DNA of 64,000 bases, from positions 25,535-89,534 of the forward strand of contig CAXXGF010000070.1 in NCBI GenBank assembly GCA_963677445.2. Direction: 5' to 3'. Made by a program: the position numbers and the translations under genes. This document shows, piece by piece, positions 1-8,908 of this stretch. Position 1 is the stretch's first letter, and each line of letters starts with the position of its first letter. Source of the DNA: G963677445 sp963677445. Its GTDB lineage: Bacteria > Bacteroidota > Ignavibacteria > Ignavibacteriales > Melioribacteraceae. The notes under the pieces are model-generated. The model searched no databases, was not told where the DNA came from, and was given only the letters and a program-made list of their open reading frames with translations.

Positions 1-264
1 TTCTTTTAAATATGCTATTACAACCTGATCATTGATTTGACTGTTTGCTGTAATCCTGTTATTCAATACTGCCAGCAAATGAGTTTTTCCAATGCCGCGC
101 GGCCCTACCAACAGCCAGTGATAACCTGCTTTGGTCTTAACACTTTCATTTATATCTTTTTCAATTCTTTTTACAAGATCATTGTTTGTTACCAGAGTCA
201 TTTCAAGTAGTTCTGGTGTGCAGTTACCCGGGCTGTATTTCATGATTGAATTTATTTTATTCAT
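1..264 (-). CDS. ATP-binding protein, N-terminal part (runs off the left edge)
   Basis: The minus strand is open from an ATG at 264 to the window edge (88 codons). Around residues 54-62 it carries a Walker A loop, VGPRGIGKTH, preceded by hydrophobic WLL, so it is a P-loop ATPase. The rest of the domain lies outside the window, so Walker B and the family cannot be judged. It starts only 2 nt after the stop of the upstream ATPase (267-1466), so the two are probably co-transcribed and may work together. Function unknown; an AAA+ or STAND-type ATPase is the likeliest class. Confidence 0.7.
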   Translation of the reverse strand, partial: MNKINSIMKYSPGNCTPELLEMTLVTNNDLVKRIEKDINESVKTKAGYHWLLVGPRGIGKTHLLAVLNNRITANSQINDQVVIAYLKE

Positions 265-266
265 AT

Positions 267-1466
267 CTACCCTCTGTTCTTTAACCACCATTTTTTTATT
301 ATTCCGTATTGGAATCTGTATTTTCTCAATTCATTAACATCCTCTCTTCGCAAGTAGTGATCTTTTTGTAAAAGTGATAGAGTCTGTTTAAATAAAGAAA
401 TATCCGCGTTTTTGAGTTCTAATCTATGTTTTATTTTATTTAATAATGTATTTTCATCTTGTGCCTCATTACACCGACTTATTTCATCGAGTATACATGA
501 TGCCAGTTCTCTTGATTTTTCATGAAAGTTATAATATACAAAAATTCGTTCCGCATAATGTCCAAAATGGGCTTTGTCTTCCGGATCGGAAATTAATTCG
601 GTTAATGCATTATCAATTCTCCCGATATCTATTGGCATCTTTTCTTTTATAAGTCCATTTACAACATGATTAATATAAAAAGGAATGCCATCTGTTTTTT
701 CTGCAATTAATTTTGACATTTCTTCGATACCATCTTTTAGTGTTATCTCGTTATCCTTTATTAATCCCTCTATCCCGCTTCTGGCCAGATTTAGTGCATT
801 ATCTTTTTTTAACGCTCCCAGGGAGTAAGTTACCATATCATTCGTCGGATCATTTCTATACCCCGAACTGATTAATTCTGATACCACAAGGTGCAATCCG
901 ATTGAGCCTGTATATACCATTCTGAGTTTACCTGTGTCATCCATTACCCTGAAATCTCTTAATACATCAAGCAGCTCCATTGCCGCTTTTTCTCCATGAT
1001 CACTCTTTATATTTGATATCATTAAAGGAAGCTCATCCCATAAAAATACTACCTTTTCCTCAAAGTTTTGGATTATGTCTTCGAATACAAGGGATAAGAT
1101 TTTCTTCCAGTTTGTTTTAATTAAAGGTATCTCCCAGTTACCCAATTTTGCTCCGGCGATCGAAGTATAAAACTGCTGCGTTTTTGTTAAGAGTTTTCCC
1201 TTTTTTGATAAAATTGGAGTTACCATGTCTAAAATTTTTGAAATAAATTCTTCCGGAGACCTAACTCCTTCAATTACCTGGAATATAGGGCGCCAGCCTT
1301 CTTGTGGTTCTTTATACATTTTGTAAATCACAGATGTTTTACCAATGCGTCGTTCAGCCGTTAAAACAATGCTGTCGTTTTCAAGTGTATTCCACATATC
1401 CCTTATAAAAGAGTCTCTTCCAATTACTCTATTGGGTGGGACATGGCCTCCAAGTATTGGTCTCAT
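267..1466 (-). CDS. AAA/archaeal-ATPase-like protein
   Basis: 399 aa. Walker A is AERRIGKTS (about residues 37-45) and Walker B is VVFLWDELP (139-147, Asp144-Glu145). The N-terminal GRDSFIRDMW before the P-loop and the alpha-helical C-terminal half resemble the bacterial/archaeal ATPase_2 (COG1672-like) group, whose cellular roles are largely unknown; many are encoded beside mobile or defence genes. The start is well supported: AAGGAGG lies just upstream of the ATG. It heads an operon with the partial ATPase at 1-264. The promoter region (1477-1530) has four CGTA-type hexamers at 16-bp steps, suggesting repression by a DNA-binding protein. Confidence 0.75.
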   Translation of the reverse strand: MRPILGGHVPPNRVIGRDSFIRDMWNTLENDSIVLTAERRIGKTSVIYKMYKEPQEGWRPIFQVIEGVRSPEEFISKILDMVTPILSKKGKLLTKTQQFYTSIAGAKLGNWEIPLIKTNWKKILSLVFEDIIQNFEEKVVFLWDELPLMISNIKSDHGEKAAMELLDVLRDFRVMDDTGKLRMVYTGSIGLHLVVSELISSGYRNDPTNDMVTYSLGALKKDNALNLARSGIEGLIKDNEITLKDGIEEMSKLIAEKTDGIPFYINHVVNGLIKEKMPIDIGRIDNALTELISDPEDKAHFGHYAERIFVYYNFHEKSRELASCILDEISRCNEAQDENTLLNKIKHRLELKNADISLFKQTLSLLQKDHYLRREDVNELRKYRFQYGIIKKWWLKNRG

Positions 1467-1476
1467 AACGCCTCCT

Positions 1477-1530
1477 TATACGTTGTATTTAACGTACGCC
1501 TATATTATCGTACGACATTTACATCGTATA
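1477..1530 (-). promoter_or_regulatory. Promoter with four TATACG/CGTACG sites at 16-bp spacing
   Basis: TATACG (1477), CGTACG (1493), CGTACG (1509) and CGTATA (1525) lie exactly 16 bp apart and form a dyad centred near 1503. On the minus strand an ATAATAT -10-like box lies between the two middle sites, and the ATPase start at 1466 follows. This looks like a promoter covered by two operators. It resembles the TATACG arrays at 38545, 39242 and 40477, although the spacing differs. Confidence 0.5.
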
Positions 1531-1881
1531 ATACAAAATTCCAGGTATTTTTCCAAATCTTTTTTTACTTTTTCCCAACCTTGATATATTGAATCCAAAA
1601 AATGGGCGATACTATTTTTGAATTTTCAGGAGGTAATGGTATTTTGAAATGGATAAAAAAAGTATCAAGTTGGCTCAACATAAGAGGCCTATGTTAGGAC
1701 AGCAAAAAAGATTAGGTGTGTCTTGTTCCAGCTCGCCGGGGGTATAGTTGGCGGAATTAACCACCGGGTTTGCTGTGGTAAAGTAGGAATTATGTGTTTG
1801 AATGTCAGGGAAAAATATCCTCTTTTTAAAGAAATAAAATCATAAATTGCTATCAGAATAACAATTATCCGGGGAAAGTCC
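1531..1881. other. Intergenic, no convincing gene
   Basis: About 350 bp between divergent genes. A 31-codon ORF (ATG at 1602, stop 1695-1697) has no ribosome binding site and is probably chance. No clear terminator or repeat was seen. Confidence 0.4.
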
Positions 1882-2509
1882 ATGAAAGTAAAAAAAGATG
1901 GTTTTGCTGATAAGACTCATTTCGGAAGATTTCGCCACTTTTATTTCGCGTTGCTATTACTAATTATTTTTGTCGGATATCATTATTATCACCCGGTTTT
2001 ACGCTGGGATATCTTTGAGGGGAACAGTTACCAGTATTTTATGTATGAACAGGATTTGATTGATGAGGATTATAACAAATCGGTAGCAATTATTCCCAAA
2101 TTACTCAAAAATTATTCTTATGATGAACTGGAGAAGATTTTCAAAGAAAATGCACACTTCAGGTTCTCTATTGAAGATTGTTCCACTTCAAAAGAATATC
2201 TTGGTTTTGGAAATCTGAGTATTAGGTTTGATTCTTTGGGAAAAGTATGTAATACAAATCTTTATATTAAACCATATGAATCTCCTGTGACAAAAGATGC
2301 TGAATTATATACACCGCTTATTAGCTATATAATTGAAGGTGGCGGAGTTATTCCACCGCCATTAAGTGGCATGATGAGTATTTGGCTCTTTTTTGTGTTA
2401 GTTGTCGCATTCATAATACTCGGCAATATTCTGCTGTATCTGAAGTTCAAAAACAGGTTAAGACTGCATGCGGTTATTCTATATAACACACTCATTTTAT
2501 TATTAAATA

Positions 2510-4168
2510 GGGTCTACTGAATTTATGCAAAGGTAAATTTGCCTGTAATAGCAGTGTGGTTCATTATTTGTCTGATATTTTCTAATATTGTTCTCTTAAA
2601 TAGCGATTTCATAATTCTTATAATGTTTTTTAGTAACGACAAAAATAAATTGTCCATTATTTTTACATAACGGACAATGTTCATCACAAAAAAGATTGCT
2701 CCTATCCAACTTTCAGATGTATCCTGTCTCCTCGCCCCTATTTCACCCAGCCCGTATCCGTTTCTTCCCTGTCCGAACTTTCCTTCTATTTCGGAGCGTT
2801 TGGCATTATCCTTTTTCCTTCTTTGCTTTTCTTCCTCCATCTCTTTCTCCTTTGGCCTGCCCAATGGCTTGCCATTGGTTTTTATTCCTTTTTCTGATAA
2901 ATATTTTCTATTCGCCCTTGTTAAATATTTGAGGTCCGTTATTACTACTTCTGGATAATAGCCGTAAAACTGATAATACTTCTCAACCTGATATTCCATA
3001 TCGCTTCCTTCATCATAAGCATCCCAACTTAAGTTATCTATCCTCGCAAATCCATCTATGAGTGATACGCCGATCTTTGCTCCAAACTCCACTTTAGATT
3101 TTGCTTTCCCTCTGACTATTGGTCTTACATAGGGCTGGCTTATATTTACTATTCTGTCTGATACTCGATGGCTCTTCTTTTTGTACATTTCTTCCTGTTG
3201 ACTGTAGAGCAATTGTATTACCCAAAATTGTTTCTGCTCTCTTTTGTTTAATGGAAATTCCTTCCCTTCAAACATATCTAATAATTTATGTATGCTCTTG
3301 ATATTTCTTCGTACATATCTGATTTGCTTTCCTACTGCTTTCCTGATCTCTCTGTGTGTTTTATTGCCTTTTTTCGATTCTGACAGGTATTCTTTTGCCG
3401 CTCTTTGTCGATAGCTGCGCGGCTTTTTAGTCAAATCTGTTTTTTTGTATAGTATGTCTATCAGGTTTTCGCTTATCAGCCTTGCTTCATTTAGCAAATC
3501 CAGATCGGTCGGATATTTGATTTTCTGTTCAGCTGCTGTCGCGTCAAGTATCAGTTTTCCTTGATTTTTGCTTATCTCCTCTTTTTCTTCTCCTGATTCT
3601 GGCAGTACCTCTTCGTTATCTTTATCCGCGGCTTTGGCTTCGGTTTTCTTTTTATTTCTTTCTACTATCTTTAATATCTCTTCTGTCATTTCATCAAACT
3701 GCTCATATCCCATTCGCTTCCGTATATGAACCATCAGACTTGGATCAAATGCCGCTTCCTTCCGGAAACTGGTAAATCCAAGAAAATATTGTATGTAGAT
3801 GTTTTCCTTTATCTGTTCTAATATTTCTACATCACTATATCCATATTTGTGTTTCAGTATTAAAGCGCCGATAACCAGTCTGCCGCTTTTGGCATATCTT
3901 CCATGTTTTTTGTCAAAGTTCCTTGAGTAGATTTCTTCCAGCTTTTCCCATGGCATTAGTTTTGACAATTTCACCCAGCGGTTCTCTGGATCCAAGTCTG
4001 CTTCAAATGGGTGTTGAAACTCAAATATTTCTATCTGTTTTGTGTTTTCTATTTTTATCATAAGTGCAAGCTTTTTTATTGCAATATATTAATTTCCTTG
4101 CACTTTTGCCACTATTTATTCCCCTATATTATTTTATTACAATAACTTAACACTTTTTCAGTACACCC
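2510..4168 (-). mobile_element. Intact IS, IS5/IS1182-type
   Basis: A 1659-bp element. Its ends are GGGTCTACTGAA and, on the other strand, GGGTGTACTGAA (12 bp, one mismatch). Directly repeated TAAATA flanks it (2504-2509 and 4169-4174), so the boundaries are exact. It encodes one full-length transposase. A second, damaged copy is at 16785-19657. The insertion is probably recent, because the interrupted frame is still perfect. Confidence 0.9.
2523..4061 (-). CDS. IS5/IS1182-type transposase (DUF772 + DDE)
   Basis: 512 aa. An N-terminal DUF772/InsH-like domain (LDPENRWVKLSKLMPW, ALILKHKYGYSD) is followed by a DDE nuclease fold. The likely catalytic residues are the Asp of LILDATAAEQ, the Asp of VVITDLKYL and the Glu of SEIEGKFGQG. 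The lysine/glutamate-rich stretch at about residues 133-163 is a linker that varies between the two copies. The protein is complete, unlike its relative at 16798-19550, so this copy could supply transposase to both. Confidence 0.9.
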   Translation of the reverse strand: MIKIENTKQIEIFEFQHPFEADLDPENRWVKLSKLMPWEKLEEIYSRNFDKKHGRYAKSGRLVIGALILKHKYGYSDVEILEQIKENIYIQYFLGFTSFRKEAAFDPSLMVHIRKRMGYEQFDEMTEEILKIVERNKKKTEAKAADKDNEEVLPESGEEKEEISKNQGKLILDATAAEQKIKYPTDLDLLNEARLISENLIDILYKKTDLTKKPRSYRQRAAKEYLSESKKGNKTHREIRKAVGKQIRYVRRNIKSIHKLLDMFEGKEFPLNKREQKQFWVIQLLYSQQEEMYKKKSHRVSDRIVNISQPYVRPIVRGKAKSKVEFGAKIGVSLIDGFARIDNLSWDAYDEGSDMEYQVEKYYQFYGYYPEVVITDLKYLTRANRKYLSEKGIKTNGKPLGRPKEKEMEEEKQRRKKDNAKRSEIEGKFGQGRNGYGLGEIGARRQDTSESWIGAIFFVMNIVRYVKIMDNLFLSLLKNIIRIMKSLFKRTILENIRQIMNHTAITGKFTFA

Positions 4169-4418
4169 TAAATACAATAGAATATTCATTCTCATTAAAG
4201 TACATGATAAATGGTGAAGCCGAAGCATCCTTACAAATCGGAGGAATGAGCACCCAAAAATATATGTTCATGCTGATGGGCGTCATAAACAACTATCACG
4301 GAGTAATATTTGATGTAAGTATAGTCGCTATAATTATAACAATATTATCCCTGGTACACCTTAATAAAAAAAGTCTGCAAAGAGGTGAAGTATAAAGCAT
4401 TCTCCACATCTCAGATAT

Positions 4419-5732
4419 TCATATCTCCCTCTGAAAAGGCAATTCAATAGTGACTGTCAGGCCGGAGATGTGGTTGTTGTTCACCTTTATTTTTCCTTTA
4501 TGAGCGTCGATAATTCTTTTGCAGAGGCTTAATCCAAGGCCGTAGCCGCCGGTTTCTTTAGAGCGGGAACGGTCAACACGGTAAAATGGCTCAAAAAGAT
4601 GTGGTATTTCTTTTTCCGGCACACCGGGTCCGTAATCGGTGACACAAATCTGCCAGGTCTTTTCTTTTCTTCTGATCTCAACTTTAACGGGATGAATACT
4701 CTCGGTTGAATATTTAAGAGCGTTCTCCAGAATATTTCGGAGTACAGTCTTGATTCGTTCTATATCAAGTTCAATTTCGGCGGTTTCGGGGAGATCCTTC
4801 AGGAATATTCCCGGTTTTCTGTTTTCAAATTCAGATGTCACTTGTTTTATTATTTCTGTCAGATTCACATTAGTGTACTGTAATCTTCCGTGGCCGTTTT
4901 TAAGTCTCGCTTCCTCCATTATCTCTTTAATCATAAATTCCATTTCCATCAGATCGGACGCGATGCTTTCTTTTTTTTCACCATCCTCCATCATCTCAAG
5001 GGCCAGTTTAACCCGTGTTAAAGGTGATCGGAGTTCATGACTGACATCCACGAGAAGCTGTTCCTGCGCTTTTATCATTTCCCTTATCCTGCGGGTCATA
5101 TCATTAAACGATTCCGAAACTTTAGCGAATTCATCTCTTCCTTTTACAGGAATACTTACATCCAGTTTTCCCATCCCGACCGCTTTCACCGCGCTGTCAA
5201 TTTTTTTCAGAGGTTTAAGCACAACTCGCATTAGAAGAAAATGGATGCCAAAGATTGCCAGCAACAGAAAAAGTAATGATGCCAGCATCTGCTGATGGAA
5301 CTTGTTGAGATTTTCAAATATTGGTTGAAAATAATAAACCGATCCATCGGGATTGTAATGGGAAATATACCTGTGTTTTATCCACGCGTGCTTATTCCCG
5401 TCATGCAGGTTTTCGAGAGAATCCTTAATCTGGAAGAAATTTGATTCGGTGGCCCATTTATAATCACCATTTTGATATCCAATTTTCAGCCGGTAATCTT
5501 CCGATATTTGTTTTGCCTTTAATGTATCGGGAGGAGCGCCAATATCCTCAACGATATATTGCATGTAATTATGCAGATTGCTGTCAAATACTTCCTTGAA
5601 TCCTAATTCAAACTGCTGCTTAAAGAAAAACATAACAGAAAAAATTGAAACGACACCGGTAAGGAAAAGAATACCCAGCATCTTCATTATCACAGAATTG
5701 CCGAAAGCTGCCAAAAATTTTTTAATCTTCAT
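4419..5732 (-). CDS. Sensor histidine kinase (CpxA-like)
   Basis: 437 aa inner-membrane kinase. TM1 is about 16-36, the periplasmic sensor about 40-147, TM2 about 148-170, HAMP about 171-222. The H-box DVSHELRSPLT has His232 as phospho-acceptor. N-box (NILENALKYS, 333-342), G1 (DYGPGVP) and G2 (GGYGLGLSL) complete the ATPase. Its gene overlaps the 3' end of the regulator gene by 11 bp, so they are translationally coupled. With the Spy/CpxP-like lipoprotein upstream, the likely job is sensing envelope protein stress; the signal itself cannot be read from sequence. Confidence 0.9.
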   Translation of the reverse strand: MKIKKFLAAFGNSVIMKMLGILFLTGVVSIFSVMFFFKQQFELGFKEVFDSNLHNYMQYIVEDIGAPPDTLKAKQISEDYRLKIGYQNGDYKWATESNFFQIKDSLENLHDGNKHAWIKHRYISHYNPDGSVYYFQPIFENLNKFHQQMLASLLFLLLAIFGIHFLLMRVVLKPLKKIDSAVKAVGMGKLDVSIPVKGRDEFAKVSESFNDMTRRIREMIKAQEQLLVDVSHELRSPLTRVKLALEMMEDGEKKESIASDLMEMEFMIKEIMEEARLKNGHGRLQYTNVNLTEIIKQVTSEFENRKPGIFLKDLPETAEIELDIERIKTVLRNILENALKYSTESIHPVKVEIRRKEKTWQICVTDYGPGVPEKEIPHLFEPFYRVDRSRSKETGGYGLGLSLCKRIIDAHKGKIKVNNNHISGLTVTIELPFQREI

Positions 5733-6414
5733 TTTCTCCCCCGATAAACTGATATCCCTTTCCCCATATCGTCTTTATATATCGTGGTTCTTTAGGGTCA
5801 TCATCCAATTTTTGCCGCAGCCGGCTCAGGAGAACATCAACAGAACGGTCGAAATTTTCCCATTCATATCCCTTTAGAATTTCCATAATATTTTCACGCG
5901 AGAAAACTCTTCCCGGTTTTGAAGCAAGCAGATTTAAAAGATCAAATTCCATTGTTGTAATCTCAACTCTGCTGCCTGAAATGATTACCTCTTGTCTTTC
6001 TTCATCAATTATCATCTCACCTATTTTTTTCTTTCCTTTTCTGTCATCATCACCTATTCTTCTTAGCACCGACTGAATTCTTGCGACGAGCTCTCTCGGC
6101 TCGAATGGTTTTGGCAGGTAATCATCAGCCCCGAGTTCGAGCCCTACTATCCTGTCTGTAACATCTCCCCGCGCCGTAAGCATTATAACAGGAATTTTCC
6201 CCATTTCCCTGATTTTCCTCAGAACTTCAAATCCATCCATATCTGGCATCATAACATCCAGAATTATAATATCGGGAATAACGGAAGAAATCAGTAATAG
6301 TCCATCTTTTGGATGTATGGAGGTTATGGGTTGAAAATCAAATCTTGTAAGATATTCTTTCAGCAGGTTATTCAGTTTAATATCATCGTCAATTATAAGT
6401 ATTTTCTTTTTCAT
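5722..6414 (-). CDS. OmpR/PhoB-family response regulator (CpxR-like)
   Basis: 230 aa. The receiver domain has the acidic pair Asp10/Asp11, phospho-acceptor Asp53 (ILDVMMPD), Thr80 and Lys102 (LPKPFEP). The C-terminal winged helix ends in the usual RYIKTIWGKGYQF. It is phosphorylated by the kinase at 4419-5732, whose gene overlaps it. No strong ribosome binding site is seen. A terminator (6490-6514) separates it from the Spy-like gene, so it needs read-through or its own promoter in 6415-6489. The 10-bp tandem repeat at 7062-7081 is a candidate binding site. Confidence 0.92.
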   Translation of the reverse strand: MKKKILIIDDDIKLNNLLKEYLTRFDFQPITSIHPKDGLLLISSVIPDIIILDVMMPDMDGFEVLRKIREMGKIPVIMLTARGDVTDRIVGLELGADDYLPKPFEPRELVARIQSVLRRIGDDDRKGKKKIGEMIIDEERQEVIISGSRVEITTMEFDLLNLLASKPGRVFSRENIMEILKGYEWENFDRSVDVLLSRLRQKLDDDPKEPRYIKTIWGKGYQFIGGENED

Positions 6415-6489
6415 GGAAGTTTATTTATTAAAATTCAGGTTACTGTTTATAAAAATAATTAAAAGATGAATCATAATCCTTCAGGCAAG

Positions 6490-6514
6490 AAAAAATGGCC
6501 CCCGGAGGGACCAT
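6490..6514 (-). terminator. Rho-independent terminator after the Spy-like gene
   Basis: On the minus strand, ATGGTCCCTCC pairs with GGGGGCCAT and is followed at once by six T. It lies 10 nt after the stop of 6525-6980, so it would cut most transcripts before the response regulator gene. Confidence 0.8.
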
Positions 6515-6524
6515 CCTTTTACTA

Positions 6525-6980
6525 TTATCTACCACACTTATCGTGGAATTTTTCCATTTTTTCAGCGACTGTTTTTTTCTGTTCCGGAGTCAGGATAGCG
6601 TGAAACTCTACAATTTTTTCCATCATGAAATCTTTCATCTCCATAATTTTATCAGCTTTATCCCCAAAGGCGGCTTCCAGGTCAGCCTTTGTTAACGTTT
6701 CCTTTGTTGCCAGCTCGAAAGCTTTATTGTGCATATCACCTTTATCGGCATGCAGTTCCTTATGTTTTTCGATGATATCTTCTTTGATCTTATTCATCAC
6801 AATTCGCTGAGCTTCATTCATATCCAGCTCGTCGGAAATATAATTAATTATCTTCTCCGCTTTTTCCTCAGGACTTGAATGGAAAAAGCTGTTATGATGC
6901 ATACGACATCCTCCGAATAGCAGCGCCATAAATGAAATTCCTCCTGTTATGCAGAGCCAGATTTTTTTGCTCATTTTCAT
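6525..6980 (-). CDS. Spy/CpxP-family periplasmic lipoprotein
   Basis: 151 aa. A lipobox LFGGC (lipidation at Cys25) follows a hydrophobic signal peptide. The mature part is helical and charged, and ends with LTPEQKK, the LTxxQ motif of the Spy/CpxP family. Those proteins are periplasmic chaperones; CpxP also inhibits CpxA. The ATG has a strong AAAGGAG site. Its position beside a kinase-regulator pair, with a tandem direct repeat upstream, fits a target and feedback partner of that system. Being a lipoprotein rather than soluble is a difference from E. coli Spy/CpxP. Confidence 0.85.
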   Translation of the reverse strand: MKMSKKIWLCITGGISFMALLFGGCRMHHNSFFHSSPEEKAEKIINYISDELDMNEAQRIVMNKIKEDIIEKHKELHADKGDMHNKAFELATKETLTKADLEAAFGDKADKIMEMKDFMMEKIVEFHAILTPEQKKTVAEKMEKFHDKCGR

Positions 6981-7061
6981 TTTATTTCTCCTTTCGGTTT
7001 ATGAAAGATGTTTAATTAACTGTCCCCAATTTATCGGAAAGAAATTACAACCCTGTTTCAG

Positions 7062-7081
7062 AATTGTAACAAATTGTAACA
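7062..7081. promoter_or_regulatory. Perfect 10-bp tandem repeat, candidate regulator box
   Basis: AATTGTAACA occurs twice back to back, one helical turn apart, about 80-100 bp upstream of the Spy-like ATG. Head-to-tail sites one turn apart are typical for OmpR-family dimers. The likely ligand is the regulator at 5722-6414; this is an inference from position and architecture. Confidence 0.5.
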
Positions 7082-7336
7082 GAAGTTGAAATATGGAGAA
7101 TTATTCCGGAAGCTCTGAAAGTCTGCAAAAGGGTATAATTGACTACGTACACGGGCAGGTGGTATTTGTAATTGTCCTCATAATTAAAATAATATTCCGG
7201 CAAGCCGGAAATGAAGAATTACTTAATTGATAATTAAAAAATGACTTTAGTTTCTAAATTGTGTTATATTATCCTGTTCCCGCGATTCAGTATCCCCGCC
7301 GGTATGCGGGAACAGGAGCTTACTCTGCTTACAAAA
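7082..7336. other. Intergenic with small palindrome and dispersed repeat
   Basis: No gene seen. TTCCGGCAAGCCGGAA (7195-7210) is a perfect palindrome of the CCGGC..GCCGG/CTGGC..GCCAG type found in many gaps of this window. The stretch about 7218-7290 (AATTGATAATT ... TAAATTGTGTTA ... TCCTGTT) recurs in weaker form near 41450-41535. Confidence 0.45.
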
Positions 7337-8380
7337 CTAATCGAACAACCTTTCGAAAAAACTTTTATTTTTTTCTTCCTCCCGATGTTTGAATTTCAGG
7401 TAATTATCCCTCGTAATTATTCCAATCGGGCCATCATAAATCCCTCCCACTTGTTTACCGTCATAAACTCTGACCGCCAGTGTATTTTCTTCCCCGAATT
7501 TCAGCGTTCCCGGCATAAGATAATATGCTCGCAGGGTCCGGCAGTTTTTTCCAAGTTTGCTTTCTTCCGGAATTTCCTCTATGATTCCGGTCTTCCCAAC
7601 CAGCTTGCCATTAAGATACGTTTCATCAAGATCGTCTATTCTACCGAGAAGAAGAATAAGTCTTTCGTTTTCATAATCAGAATCAATGGTGAATTTTTTC
7701 CGGTACCAGCCAACGCCGTTATATTTTCTAAATCCATACATCGCCCACTTGGCAGGCACATGGACATCAAGCCAGTCAGAGTCATCAAAATTATTATCTT
7801 TCCACGAACTGCTGTCACCCAATGAAAATTTCCAACTACCGGAAAATTCCAGGTTCGCGACCATTTTACTTTCATCAATAACTATACTTATATCACCCCT
7901 GATAATTCCTCCTATTCCTTCAATATCGTAAACCCGAATAGCGATAAGATTTTCTTCCCCAAAATTAATTATCGAAGCGGGGAGCAAATACTTTCTTGTG
8001 AATCTCACCTGTGAGAAATAATTTGGAGGAAAACCGCCAGTTTGGCCGATGAGCGCTCCATTCAGATATGTTTCATCCACATCATCAATATGACCCAATG
8101 AAATATACAGACTGGAATTCCGGTATTCTTCAGGGATAGAAAATTTTACACGGTACCACGCGTAACCATTATACCCTGGAAATCCTTCATCCTCCCAGCT
8201 GGATGGCACTCTGACCTCCTCCCAGAATTCATCATCGAAATCGGGGTTTTTCCACGCGGAGTCATCCCCGATTTCGAATTTCCAGTATCCCTCAAGGTCA
8301 ATTATTCTTTCACCTTCACTGAAACCTGCATAATTCAACGAGAAAGATATCAGAAGTAACATAATGCTAATATGTTTCAT
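7337..8380 (-). CDS. Exported protein with two glycoside hydrolase 2-like sugar-binding folds
   Basis: 347 aa with a signal peptide (cleavage near residue 18-22). Two homologous halves (about 25-170 and 172-330) each have W-K-F-x-I/L-G-D, a WxxVxVPxxW motif, GxGWYR, DDxDETYLNG and GEENxxAxRVYD. This is the pattern of the jelly-roll sugar-binding domain at the N-terminus of GH2 beta-galactosidases. No TIM-barrel catalytic domain is present, so it is probably a carbohydrate-binding or envelope structural protein. GGAAG precedes the ATG. It lies 23 bp after the small lipoprotein gene and is probably co-transcribed with it. Confidence 0.75.
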   Translation of the reverse strand: MKHISIMLLLISFSLNYAGFSEGERIIDLEGYWKFEIGDDSAWKNPDFDDEFWEEVRVPSSWEDEGFPGYNGYAWYRVKFSIPEEYRNSSLYISLGHIDDVDETYLNGALIGQTGGFPPNYFSQVRFTRKYLLPASIINFGEENLIAIRVYDIEGIGGIIRGDISIVIDESKMVANLEFSGSWKFSLGDSSSWKDNNFDDSDWLDVHVPAKWAMYGFRKYNGVGWYRKKFTIDSDYENERLILLLGRIDDLDETYLNGKLVGKTGIIEEIPEESKLGKNCRTLRAYYLMPGTLKFGEENTLAVRVYDGKQVGGIYDGPIGIITRDNYLKFKHREEEKNKSFFERLFD

Positions 8381-8403
8381 ACCACTTCCATATATTTTTT
8401 TTC

Positions 8404-8823
8404 TTATTTACTCTCTGCCAGTCTTTTTGCCGGAAAAATTTCATCAGAGGTTTTACCGGCTATAGCCTCATACAACTTGTCACTGTCATAAAAACCGCAT
8501 CTTATTTCATTAAGCAGAACAGGATCATCACAATTCAGCAGTTTTATCGCCGCGACAGCTTTTTTCCGGATATTATTATTAATCCCGTTTTCCGCGAGAT
8601 TTTTGAGCTGCGGAAGAATATCCTTTGTAAAGTAGCGTTCTTCGGCTCTCAGGCAGTCGATCATAATATGAAGAAGGGCGCTTTCAACCACACCTTCATT
8701 TTCACTGCTGAGGGCTGACTTTGTCCTTTCTGTCAGAAGTTTTTTTTCAGCTGAATAATCATGCTGATAAAATGAACATCCCGCCATCACAAAAACCAGC
8801 ATTGCAGATACTAAAGCTTTCAT
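8404..8823 (-). CDS. Small lipoprotein with HEAT-like helices
   Basis: 139 aa from the ATG at 8823, chosen because GGAGG lies just upstream; a start 4 codons earlier has no such site. A short signal peptide ends in VMAGC (lipobox). The mature part has helical pairs such as LPQLKNLAENGINNNIRKKAVAAIKLL, split here only by motif, that resemble HEAT repeats. The family is unknown. A TGTCA-N5-TGTCA repeat 86-100 bp upstream suggests control by the adjacent response regulator. Confidence 0.65.
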   Translation of the reverse strand: MKALVSAMLVFVMAGCSFYQHDYSAEKKLLTERTKSALSSENEGVVESALLHIMIDCLRAEERYFTKDILPQLKNLAENGINNNIRKKAVAAIKLLNCDDPVLLNEIRCGFYDSDKLYEAIAGKTSDEIFPAKRLAESK

Positions 8824-8908
8824 TTGTTCCTCCATTCTTTTGTTTTATAAGGTCCGTTTTAAAAATGGAGAAGTTTTATGTAATAGTGGTCACGGGCAAA
8901 TAACAAGC

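Larger units (their letters stand above)
1882..4395 (+). pseudogene. Membrane protein gene split by an IS element
   Basis: The 5' part is 1882-2509 and the 3' part is 4175-4395. Removing the IS (2510-4168) and one copy of the 6-bp target duplication TAAATA restores one uninterrupted frame of 282 codons. The restored protein has a membrane segment at about residues 16-36, an extracytoplasmic region of about 130 residues, a second segment at about 172-195, and a final segment (SIVAIIITILSLVHL) near the C-terminus. I do not recognise the family. GGGGAAAGTCC precedes the ATG. In its present state the 5' part encodes 212 aa, with the last codons read from the IS end. Confidence 0.85.

Noticed and set aside
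2677..3301. Plus-strand ORFs inside the IS
   Set aside because: Antisense to the transposase; the same ORFs recur at 16952-17576 because the IS is duplicated.
7241..7931. Plus-strand ORFs of 194 and 81 codons
   Set aside because: Antisense to the sugar-binding-fold protein with signal peptide and tandem repeats.
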